From NCBI RefSeq assembly GCF_030658505.1, contig NZ_JAUTXR010000134.1:62001-126000 (forward strand): a DNA stretch of 64,000 nucleotides. Direction: 5' to 3'. Made by a program: the position numbers and the translations under genes. A model generated the notes under the pieces. It had not been told where the DNA came from. It searched no databases and worked only from the letters and a program-made list of their open reading frames with translations. How positions within the stretch are numbered: the stretch's first letter is position 1; the number at the start of each line of letters is the position of its first letter. Shown piece after piece: positions 36,516-43,180 of this stretch. The DNA is from Stenotrophomonas raiganjensis (SeqCode). Its GTDB lineage: Bacteria > Pseudomonadota > Gammaproteobacteria > Xanthomonadales > Xanthomonadaceae.

Positions 36516-36986
36516 ATGAAGCCTGGATCCAGAAAGTTCCCAGAGATTGAGCAACTATTGGCACTGGCAAGGCTAGTTCGGAAAAGGCTCGATGAGCAGC
36601 TGGATGAAATCGGTTTGGACACCAACATGTATTTGGCAATGAGCGAAATTGATCGCCTCTGCAAGCGGGGATCACACGCAATCAGAGCTAATGTGGCGAA
36701 GAGCTTGGGTATGTCACCGACCTCGATGACAGGCATCTATAGGCGGTTGGATGCCGCTGGTCTGATCGAAGAGCGGCAAGACGAGCCGATTTTTTTTGAC
36801 TCCACCCGACAGAAGTACGCAAGGCTCTCTGACAATGGCAAGAAGCTTCTAGGCCGCGCCAATGATGCCTGGGAGAAGATCAATGTCAGCTACCTGGGAG
36901 ATCTGAAGGACAGGCAGCTGAGAGACTTCTCATCGTCCATGGCAGTCATTCGCTCAGCACTGGAATCTAACGACGGTTTGGCGTAG
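36516..36986 (+). CDS. MarR-like winged-helix regulator
   Basis: A 156-aa protein. A helical N-terminus (LARLVRKRLDEQLDEIGLD) is followed by a winged helix: IRANVAKSLGMSPTSMTGIYRRL as recognition region, AAGLIEERQDEPIFFD and RQKYARLSDNGKKLLGRA as wing and following helix, in MarR order. A C-terminal dimerisation helix follows. The ATG at 36516 has no Shine-Dalgarno; upstream is a 12-bp inverted repeat plus T-run, so translation may be leaderless or regulated. It likely controls the divergent unknown genes. Confidence 0.65.
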   Translation: MKPGSRKFPEIEQLLALARLVRKRLDEQLDEIGLDTNMYLAMSEIDRLCKRGSHAIRANVAKSLGMSPTSMTGIYRRLDAAGLIEERQDEPIFFDSTRQKYARLSDNGKKLLGRANDAWEKINVSYLGDLKDRQLRDFSSSMAVIRSALESNDGLA

Positions 36987-37308
36987 CAGCCAAGCACGAT
37001 GCACGCTCCGGCTGTATGGAGTGCCTCAGGCGTCAACCCCAATTCGGCAGCGAGGTAACGCGACTTCCCCAACTCACCTAGGACTTCGCGACTTGGATGC
37101 GGATGATCCTGACCCTCTGCTCGATAGGAGCCTCAGCAATGCCAACCAATCGCGTCATAGCGCGCGTCGGACTGAGCAGCTACATCCCTGCATGCATAGT
37201 CGACGGAGCGCCCCACATCGCGCGTCAGGGCGTGCCAGTGCGCCTCTGACTACGGATAGCACACCCAAAAGAAGTTGGACCCAGATCGCAGACGTCGGCA
37301 CATACGAA
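36987..37308. other. Island gap without supported gene
   Basis: A short plus-strand frame crosses this gap (from 37021), but its product is low complexity, lacks a ribosome-binding site and overlaps a terminator and a real gene. I see nothing else in it. Confidence 0.4.
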
Positions 37309-37338
37309 AGGCCCGCTGACATCTCTGCCAACGGGCCT
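37309..37338 (-). terminator. Hairpin terminator after zinc-ribbon gene
   Basis: Seven-bp arms AGGCCCG and CGGGCCT with a 16-nt loop, followed on the minus strand by TTTCG, 19 nt after the stop of the gene at 37358-37699. Confidence 0.55.
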
Positions 37339-37357
37339 GATCAAGCTAGCGAGCAAG

Positions 37358-37699
37358 TTATCGGGGGCGAATGCCGAACCCAAGCAAGACAGCCCCAGCG
37401 ACGGTCAGAGCTTGCCCCACTGCGAGCGCGTGCATGTTCGCGATGTTGCTGTAGCCGTTTACTGATGGGTTGATCAGGAAGTAGAGCCCGATCCCAAGCC
37501 CAGCTAGGCCCAACACCACGCACAACGTCGCGGAGCCAAGCTCCTGCCTCGTGCTTGTAGCGGCGCGATTCGATTCAACAATTGCCTTGGGCAGGTCCGC
37601 ATAGCACTTAGGACACTTCGCGGATGATCTGCCCGAGGGGATCGCAGCATGACAAGCCGGGCATTGATAGAGATTAATTGCTGAATCGCTAGTTTGCAT
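37358..37699 (-). CDS. Zinc-ribbon membrane protein
   Basis: A 113-aa product. An N-terminal zinc ribbon (YQCPACH and KCPKCYADLP) is followed by two transmembrane helices (ATLCVVLGLAGLGIGLYFLI and VGQALTVAGAVLLGFGI). The ATG is preceded by GGAGAGAAC, a strong ribosome-binding site, which fixes the start against the longer frame. It lies 40 bp downstream of the exported-protein gene and is probably its operon partner. Function unknown. Confidence 0.65.
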   Translation of the reverse strand: MQTSDSAINLYQCPACHAAIPSGRSSAKCPKCYADLPKAIVESNRAATSTRQELGSATLCVVLGLAGLGIGLYFLINPSVNGYSNIANMHALAVGQALTVAGAVLLGFGIRPR

Positions 37700-37739
37700 G
37701 TTCTCTCCTCCATGATTGGATGTACGAAGGCTTTCGACA

Positions 37740-38273
37740 TCAGCCACCGGTTGAACTACCCATCTGAGCGTCCTTGACCAGATCACGCAGTGCAGCGCGT
37801 TGCTCATCGTCCAGGCTGTATTCGGTATCGCAGACCCGGACCTCGATCCTCTTGGCACCGGCGAAGGCCCCTGCTTCTGTCAAGGTCATCTTCTTGCCGA
37901 ACGAAAGGATGGCGTACTCGTATCGATTGAAAGCGGGCATGTCGCTGGGAAGCGAAACAGCCCTTCCATCCACGAGCATGTCAAAGCTCGTACCGGCACA
38001 GCGAACGTCATAGGACATGTTGAAGGTGACGATGGCTGAGACGGTGAAAGAGTCCGACTTCGTTACAGCGCGGTCTCCGTCTACCACGCTTTGCAGGCTC
38101 AGAGAAATGCCCCTGCTGGTCTTGGACAGCTCCGATAGCTCCACTTTGGCCTCGTAGGAGGTTCGATCCTTGAAACGGTCGTATGAGCGCTGTTGTTGGG
38201 CCACTACCACCCCGGGAACAACAGCCGTCAGCACCAACGACATGACGGCAACATGCGTAATCCGGTTCTTCAT
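37740..38273 (-). CDS. Exported protein of unknown function
   Basis: A 177-aa product with a clear signal peptide (MKNRITHVAVMSLVLTAVV, cleavage near VVVAQQ). The mature beta-rich domain has two Cys (VRCAGTS and VRVCDTEYS) and ends with an acidic helix (DDEQRAALRDLV). No family recognised. It precedes the zinc-ribbon membrane gene and diverges from the XRE regulator across an inverted-repeat region. Confidence 0.6.
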   Translation of the reverse strand: MKNRITHVAVMSLVLTAVVPGVVVAQQQRSYDRFKDRTSYEAKVELSELSKTSRGISLSLQSVVDGDRAVTKSDSFTVSAIVTFNMSYDVRCAGTSFDMLVDGRAVSLPSDMPAFNRYEYAILSFGKKMTLTEAGAFAGAKRIEVRVCDTEYSLDDEQRAALRDLVKDAQMGSSTGG

Positions 38274-38340
38274 CTCAACGTCCCCGACTGAGCGCTAACG
38301 GGCCCGGCCACCCCTTGCGGCCGGTCATACCTCGCACAAC

Positions 38341-38386
38341 GCCATATACTGCTATGGTAATTACTTCTACTGATCAGGTATATGGC
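38341..38386. promoter_or_regulatory. Inverted repeat in XRE divergent promoter
   Basis: Nine-bp arms GCCATATAC (38341-38349) and GTATATGGC (38378-38386) flank an AT-rich 28-bp centre. It lies between the exported-protein gene and the XRE gene. It is probably an operator for the XRE protein. Confidence 0.5.
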
Positions 38387-38422
38387 CCATGCTGCTGCAG
38401 GTTCACAGACCGTTACCTCCGC

Positions 38423-38764
38423 GTGCCCTCGCCCACTGTTATTACTGCAACGTTTTCCAAGCGGCTGTCCGAAGCTCGAGCACTGCGCGGGCTGTCCCAG
38501 CGCGCGCTGGGGGCGCTGGTGGATAAGGACCAGGACAAGAACCGGGGCGCTGTGCTGATCAACAGGTACGAGCGCGAACGAAACCAAGCCGACATGACCA
38601 AGGCTGCGGAGTTAGCCAAGGCATTGGATGTCCCGGTCGCCTACCTGTTCGCTGAGGACGATGACCTAGCTGCGGCGATCTTGGCTTTCGCCAAGCTTCC
38701 CTCTGCGGAGCGCCAAAGGATGCGAGAAGAGCTCGAGCGTTTGGCTGGAACGCAGAGGGGCTAG
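38423..38764 (+). CDS. XRE-family helix-turn-helix regulator
   Basis: A 113-aa protein with an N-terminal Cro/C1-type HTH: FSKRLSEARALRGLSQRALG, then NRYERERNQADMTKAAELAKAL. A C-terminal helix (SAERQRMREELERLAG) follows. I chose the GTG at 38423, which gives the common 10-residue lead before the HTH; an ATG at 38354 is possible but would run through the inverted repeat. It converges on the integrase gene. It probably regulates island genes or excision. Confidence 0.75.
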   Translation: MPSPTVITATFSKRLSEARALRGLSQRALGALVDKDQDKNRGAVLINRYERERNQADMTKAAELAKALDVPVAYLFAEDDDLAAAILAFAKLPSAERQRMREELERLAGTQRG

Positions 38765-38769
38765 CGCTC

Positions 38770-39972
38770 TCAAGCCGCCAGCTTGGCAACTGCCGCCGCC
38801 AGGGTGTCCGGGGCCAGGTGGGCGTAGCGAAGAGTCATGGTGATGTCTGCGTGTCCCAAGAGCTCCCGCACGGTGTTCAGGTCCACCCCTGCCCGCACCA
38901 GGCGCGATGCGAAGTGGTGCCGCAGGTCATGGAACCGGAACTGTTCAATGCGGGCATCGGCTATGAGTTTTCCCCACCCCTTCTTGATGTCGGTCACGTC
39001 GAAGACCTTGCCTGCGCGGCGCTCGCCCGCTTGCCTAGCCCAACGCTGCAGAACTTCCATGGCTTCGGCATTCAACGGGATGTGGCGCTGCCTACCCGAC
39101 TTAGCATTCGCCGCCTGGATGGTCAGCATCTTGGCTTCCCAATTGATGTCAGACCAGGTCATCGACAGCAACTCACCCCGTCTCATGCCGGTATTGATGG
39201 CCATAAGAACCACCGGAGTCAGGTGATCAACATAGCCGTCCATCGGCAGATCAGGCAGAACCGCTTGCCGATACCGGCGACGAGTAGCGTTGGCATTTGC
39301 CCTCCCTTCAACCCCGGCTAGATCGCGCGCTGCCAGTGCAGCCCGGAGCATCGCTTCTTCGTCCGGAGACAGGAACCGAACCACCTTGCGGCTAGCTGCT
39401 GATCGCTGACGCATGCCCATCAAAGGATTCGTCTCGATCAACTTCCACTCGACCGCACGGGACAAGGCAGACCGCAGGCAAGCGAAGTCGCGCGCTGCAG
39501 TGGCCTTGGTGACGGCATCGGGGCCACTGACACGCCCGCGCCACCATCGCTCCATCGTGGGCACGTCGATTTCGATGATCTGACGGCGTAACAGCCACGG
39601 GAACACTGATCGAATGCGGTCTGGGTACTGACGACCGCCCTTGAGCTCAGCCACGGCCCAAGGCTCGAAGTGATCGTTGAGCAGCGCTTCGAGGGTGCAG
39701 CTAGTGGGCTTCGACCTCGCGAGCGCGGGCAGCCCAGACTGAACGTACTCAGCAACTGCTTGACGGGCTTGGTCCCGGGCCTGGTCGAGCGTCAAGTGCT
39801 CGACCGACCCCAAGGTACGACGCTTACCGTGCGCCCAGGTGACGATCCAAGCTTTGTGGCCCGAGGGCTGCACTCGCAGGATCAGGCCGCGAACCTGAGC
39901 GTCCCTGAGCTCGTAGGGGCGATCTCGGGGCTCCGCCGTCAGAACTATGCGTTTGGTGAGCGCGGATGACAT
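38770..39972 (-). CDS. int: Tyrosine recombinase / island integrase
   Basis: A 400-aa phage-type integrase. The N-terminal arm-binding part (about 1-90) is of DUF4102 type (RDAQVRGLILRVQPSG), with a SAM-like core-binding region at about 95-190. The catalytic domain has R264 (NTGMRRGE), K291 (AKSGRQRHIPL), H348-x-x-R351 (FHDLRHHF), H374 (LLGHADI) and Y383 (LRYAHL), all present. It should recombine at the tRNA-Thr site. The start MSSALTKR was chosen; an extra 11 codons upstream are possible. The gene lies 2 kb from the intact tRNA, not adjacent, because an OLD-like gene intervenes. Confidence 0.93.
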   Translation of the reverse strand: MSSALTKRIVLTAEPRDRPYELRDAQVRGLILRVQPSGHKAWIVTWAHGKRRTLGSVEHLTLDQARDQARQAVAEYVQSGLPALARSKPTSCTLEALLNDHFEPWAVAELKGGRQYPDRIRSVFPWLLRRQIIEIDVPTMERWWRGRVSGPDAVTKATAARDFACLRSALSRAVEWKLIETNPLMGMRQRSAASRKVVRFLSPDEEAMLRAALAARDLAGVEGRANANATRRRYRQAVLPDLPMDGYVDHLTPVVLMAINTGMRRGELLSMTWSDINWEAKMLTIQAANAKSGRQRHIPLNAEAMEVLQRWARQAGERRAGKVFDVTDIKKGWGKLIADARIEQFRFHDLRHHFASRLVRAGVDLNTVRELLGHADITMTLRYAHLAPDTLAAAVAKLAA

Positions 39973-40056
39973 TGATCGGTGTCTCGTAAGTGGCGATAAG
40001 GCCAACTTAGGACAGGATGCGAGGCGGTGTTTGGATGCGGATCGTCCGCATGACGA

Positions 40057-41562
40057 CTACCTACCTCCGCGAAGAATGGGACCGAACTGCTGAAGAACCG
40101 CCGCTCTTGAGTTCCTGTAAGTATGATCAGCCAACAACTTGAGCAGAATGGTTCTGACATCGAACGATGTTGCGTTCGCAAGCTGATCGGCTAGCACCTT
40201 GCAAACACGATCAACAATGGCCTTACTCTCTTTCCGAGGCTTTACTGCTCCTTGAGGGACAGCAGGGACGTCTCCCGCGCGCAAGCTTAGAGTATTGAGC
40301 ATAAAGTGTTCCCTCAATGCCACTTGAACGTCTGCCCGGTTGGCATGCATGTAAGCGACAAGCCCCACTTCCGGAGTGAATGGAAGATATGAGATCTTCG
40401 CAGCTTGCCGCACTGCAATATCTACGATCTCAGGAACCGTGGCGTCCGCTATAGATTGCTCAGCATCTGCATCGAGGACGGCATAGGCCCGCGTGATTGC
40501 TGGGAGGAGCGGGGCTTGGCGCACAAAGAATCTGAGAACGTTTGCGAACCCTCCTACCGGGACTGCACTCACACTCGGTGAAAGAGCCCCGTCCGCATAA
40601 AAATGCGTGATCGCGTGATAAGCGAGTCGTTCTGCGACAATCCGCGCAGACTCATCTTCAACGTACATCAGAACGTCGGACGCGGCCTCTTCACGATAGG
40701 CGAGCGCGCCCAGTACGTATGAAGGGAAGCAGCCTTTCGTACATTGGACAACACCGTCTTCTGCCTCCTGAAGAAACAGTATGCTTTCACGTGACGCTTG
40801 CTTGATCAACGTGGAAGAATGCGTAGACACAATCACGGTCAAAGACTTGCTGCCTGCAATCTCACCCAGATGGCTAAGCAACTCTGCCTGCGCTGTAGGA
40901 TGAAGCGCAAGCTCAAGCTCATCTATCAACAAGAGGGAGTTGTCAGGGCAATCCTGCAGCATCCGCAGCAGCTTAATGATACACAGCTCACCCAAGCTAA
41001 GGTTCTTTTCTGAGAAGTAATGCTTCTTCCCCTCCACGTCCGGAAGCTCAATCAAGAATGCCTGACTCCCCACTCCTCGGCGCACATTAATTGTCTTCAG
41101 AGCGTCGAACTTGTTCGTGCAGAATATTCTGTTAGCCGCATCGATTATTCCTCGCGGGGCCGCGCGCACTCTTCTTGGCGAGAAATCTTCCCGACTCGGC
41201 TCGATTCGATCTGCATTCGCCCCGATGTAGAGCACGTTCGGGTACGGCAAGCGCGATAGAACTTTGCTGTTCTTCTTCGGCGTAGGAACCCACCGCTCAG
41301 TTCTGTACGTGTACGAAACGTTTCCGCCTGGCGTTTCGTAAGAGATTTTCGCTCCCTCGTAGGAATCCAATCGATCAGATTTTTTTGAAGCAGGGAAATG
41401 GAGAGGAAAGGAGTTACTAAATCCGATACGCCTGATGCACCCGAGCAGCGAAGTCTTCCCCGTGCCATTTGCACCAGTGAGCAGCCACAATCCCTGATTC
41501 GGGATTTCAAACTCTAGACGTTTGATATGGCGCAGGTTTTCAATGATGATCTTCGAAGGCAT
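40057..41562 (-). CDS. OLD-like ATPase with TOPRIM nuclease domain
   Basis: A 501-aa protein. The ABC-type ATPase has Walker A TGANGTGKTSLL (30-38), a signature-like LSLGEL (188-193), Walker B LLLIDELELALHP (210-222) and H248 in STHSSTL. The TOPRIM part has YVEDESAR (E302), VGGFANVL and VLDADAEQS (D364, D366). This order is the OLD family, whose members act in phage defence alone (class 1), or with a UvrD-like helicase (Gabija GajA) or reverse transcriptase partners. No such partner is encoded nearby. The ATG at 41562 is just before the conserved beta strand. A defence role is inferred. Confidence 0.8.
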   Translation of the reverse strand: MPSKIIIENLRHIKRLEFEIPNQGLWLLTGANGTGKTSLLGCIRRIGFSNSFPLHFPASKKSDRLDSYEGAKISYETPGGNVSYTYRTERWVPTPKKNSKVLSRLPYPNVLYIGANADRIEPSREDFSPRRVRAAPRGIIDAANRIFCTNKFDALKTINVRRGVGSQAFLIELPDVEGKKHYFSEKNLSLGELCIIKLLRMLQDCPDNSLLLIDELELALHPTAQAELLSHLGEIAGSKSLTVIVSTHSSTLIKQASRESILFLQEAEDGVVQCTKGCFPSYVLGALAYREEAASDVLMYVEDESARIVAERLAYHAITHFYADGALSPSVSAVPVGGFANVLRFFVRQAPLLPAITRAYAVLDADAEQSIADATVPEIVDIAVRQAAKISYLPFTPEVGLVAYMHANRADVQVALREHFMLNTLSLRAGDVPAVPQGAVKPRKESKAIVDRVCKVLADQLANATSFDVRTILLKLLADHTYRNSRAAVLQQFGPILRGGR

Positions 41563-41918
41563 TCCATTCCCCTGTATCGACACTCGTGAGAGTGTAGCCG
41601 GTATGATCCGGCCAGAGGGGTGTATTCGACCGGAGCTTAAGGACGGCGGCCTTTCTCGTGAGTCATCTATCGGAACTCCAAGAGCGTCGCGCTCATCAGT
41701 CTTTGGCTCAGCTGCATCCCGCATCTCACGAATAGCGGCTGTACAGCGAACTGCCGTATCCAGCTAAGTCAGCCTGAAGCCACCCTGTTGATGGAGCCGC
41801 CGCCTCCGGCGCGGACACGATCCATCCGCAACCAGCAGCAGTGACGCCGAGCAAGCAATCTGTCCGGCAGCGAATCCCTCACCAATCAGTGACTTCCAAC
41901 GCCCCGCCACAAACAAAA
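41563..41918. other. Right-end island gap
   Basis: No supported gene. It contains the promoter region of the OLD-like gene, with a small dyad (CCGGTATGATCCGG near 41600), and the distal part of the attachment region. Confidence 0.4.
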
Positions 41919-41940
41919 AGCCCCGACCAAGGCCGGGGCT
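41919..41940 (-). terminator. Terminator of tRNA-Thr, supplied by the island
   Basis: Arms AGCCCCG and CGGGGCT are followed on the minus strand by TTTTTGTTTG, directly downstream of the intact tRNA. Stem bases differ from the left copy at 27713-27737. Confidence 0.8.
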
Positions 41941-41948
41941 CTTCATGG

Positions 41949-41996
41949 AACTGGTGCCGGAAACAGGAGTCGAACCTGCGACCTACGCATTACGAA
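41949..41996. repeat. Right attachment repeat (48 bp, within tRNA-Thr)
   Basis: Identical to 27746-27793. It covers the tRNA 3' half to the anticodon loop, so integration preserved a complete tRNA here. Confidence 0.92.
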
Positions 41997-42027
41997 TGCG
42001 CCGCTCTACCAACTGAGCTATTCCGGC
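41952..42027 (-). tRNA. tRNA-Thr (anticodon CGT)
   Basis: A 76-nt cloverleaf on the minus strand including encoded CCA. The acceptor stem is GCCGGAA/TTCCGGC. The D arm is GCTC-AGTTGGTA-GAGC. The anticodon stem is GCGCA/TGCGT around TTCGTAA, giving anticodon CGT. The T arm has GGTTCGACTCC. It serves as the island's integration site and lies 50 bp after ldhA on the same strand. Confidence 0.95.
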
Positions 42028-42077
42028 GGAGCCCGCGATTTTACGGGCTGGGCGCCCCGGCGGTCAATCCACCCGGC

Positions 42078-43082
42078 TCAGCCCGCCTCCACCCGGTTGG
42101 CGCAGGGCCGCCCGGCGGCGAAATCGGCCAAGTTCCCCAGCGTGATCGCCGAGATCTCCTGCAGCGCCTCCACAGTGAAGAAGCCCTGGTGGCCGGTCAC
42201 CAGCACGTTGGGGAAGGTCATCAGGCGCTGGAAGGCCTCATCATCGATGATCTCGCCGGACAGGTCCTGGAAGAACAGCGCGCTTTCCTGCTCGTAGACA
42301 TCGATGGCCAGATGGCCGAGCCGCCGCGACTTCAGCGCACGGATCACCGCATGGGTATCGACCAACCCGCCGCGCGAGGTATTGACCAGCATCGCGCCCG
42401 GCTTCATCCGCGCCAGCGAGGCGTCATTGATCAGGTGGTGGGTCTCAGGCGTCAGCGGGCAATGCAGCGAGACGATGTCGGCGCGCGACAGCAGTTCATC
42501 CCGTTCAACCATGTCGCCCACGCCGGCGAAGGCCGGCGATGGATACGGGTCGTGCCCCAGCACGGTGCAGCCCATGCCCTTGAAGATGCGCGCGGTGGCC
42601 AGGCCGATCTTGCCGGTACCGACGATGCCGACCGTGCGCCCATGCAGGGTGCGCCCGAGCAGGCCATCGAGCATGAAGTTGCCCTCGCGCACGCGGTTGT
42701 AGGCGCGATGGGTCTGCCGGTTGAGGGTCATCACCAGCGCCAGTGCATGCTCGGCCACCGCTTCGGGGGAATAGGCCGGCACACGCGCGACGAACAGGTC
42801 CAGTGCTTTCGCCTCCCCCAGATCCACATTGTTGAAGCCCGCACAGCGCAGCAGCACGGCCCGCACACCCAACGTGTGCAGCGCGCGCAGCACCTGCGCA
42901 TCAAGTCGATCGTTGACGAACACGCAGACCGCAGCGCAATCCTGCGCCAGCGCGGCCGTATGCACATCCAGCGCGGCATCGAAATAGACGAACGCAAAGC
43001 CCTTTCCAGCGGCATCGCGCTGGTTGGCTTCCTCAAGGAAACGACGATCATAAGGGCGGGCGCTGAAGACGGCGATCTGCAT
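42078..43082 (-). CDS. ldhA: D-lactate dehydrogenase (NAD-dependent 2-hydroxyacid dehydrogenase)
   Basis: A 334-aa enzyme reducing pyruvate to D-lactate with NADH. The Rossmann motif GRTVGIVGTGKIG, the substrate Arg in NTSRGGLVDT, and Glu/His in IDVYEQES and TGHQGFFTVEAL match the LdhA group (DLDH with VYE and H-x-x-F/Y). LLRCAGFNNVDL is also typical. The start MQIAVFS was chosen over an 11-codon upstream extension. Confidence 0.94.
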   Translation of the reverse strand: MQIAVFSARPYDRRFLEEANQRDAAGKGFAFVYFDAALDVHTAALAQDCAAVCVFVNDRLDAQVLRALHTLGVRAVLLRCAGFNNVDLGEAKALDLFVARVPAYSPEAVAEHALALVMTLNRQTHRAYNRVREGNFMLDGLLGRTLHGRTVGIVGTGKIGLATARIFKGMGCTVLGHDPYPSPAFAGVGDMVERDELLSRADIVSLHCPLTPETHHLINDASLARMKPGAMLVNTSRGGLVDTHAVIRALKSRRLGHLAIDVYEQESALFFQDLSGEIIDDEAFQRLMTFPNVLVTGHQGFFTVEALQEISAITLGNLADFAAGRPCANRVEAG

Positions 43083-43140
43083 GGACGGGCCTGGGTGGAA
43101 TGCCACGCCGACCATACCGCAGCAACGCGCCCTCTGGGGA

Positions 43141-43172
43141 TGGCACCGGCGATGCAGGCATCGCCGGTGCCA
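43141..43172. terminator. Hairpin between ldhA and autotransporter genes
   Basis: Fourteen-bp perfect arms TGGCACCGGCGATG and CATCGCCGGTGCCA enclose a CAGG loop, 9 bp after the autotransporter stop on the minus strand. No long T-run follows. It may work as a terminator or be a REP-type element. Confidence 0.6.
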
Positions 43173-43180
43173 CGTGCCAC

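Larger units (their letters stand above)
27746..41996. mobile_element. tRNA-Thr-integrated genomic island (about 14.2 kb)
   Basis: It is bounded by perfect 48-bp direct repeats of the tRNA-Thr(CGT) 3' part and encodes a complete tyrosine recombinase at 38770-39972. Its genes are visibly more AT-rich than the flanks, with defence genes and many unknown small genes. No conjugation, capsid or replication gene was recognised, so it looks like an integrative but not self-transmissible element. Confidence 0.9.

Noticed and set aside
37021-37473. 150-aa plus-strand frame in the island
   Set aside because: No ribosome-binding site, low-complexity product, and it overlaps the terminator and 3' end of the zinc-ribbon membrane gene.
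40057-41562. Gabija system (GajA)
   Set aside because: The protein has the OLD ATPase plus TOPRIM layout, but no UvrD-like GajB helicase is adjacent, so only a single-gene OLD call is justified.
27746-41996. Complete prophage
   Set aside because: There is an integrase and an XRE regulator, but no capsid, terminase, tail, lysis or replication gene.
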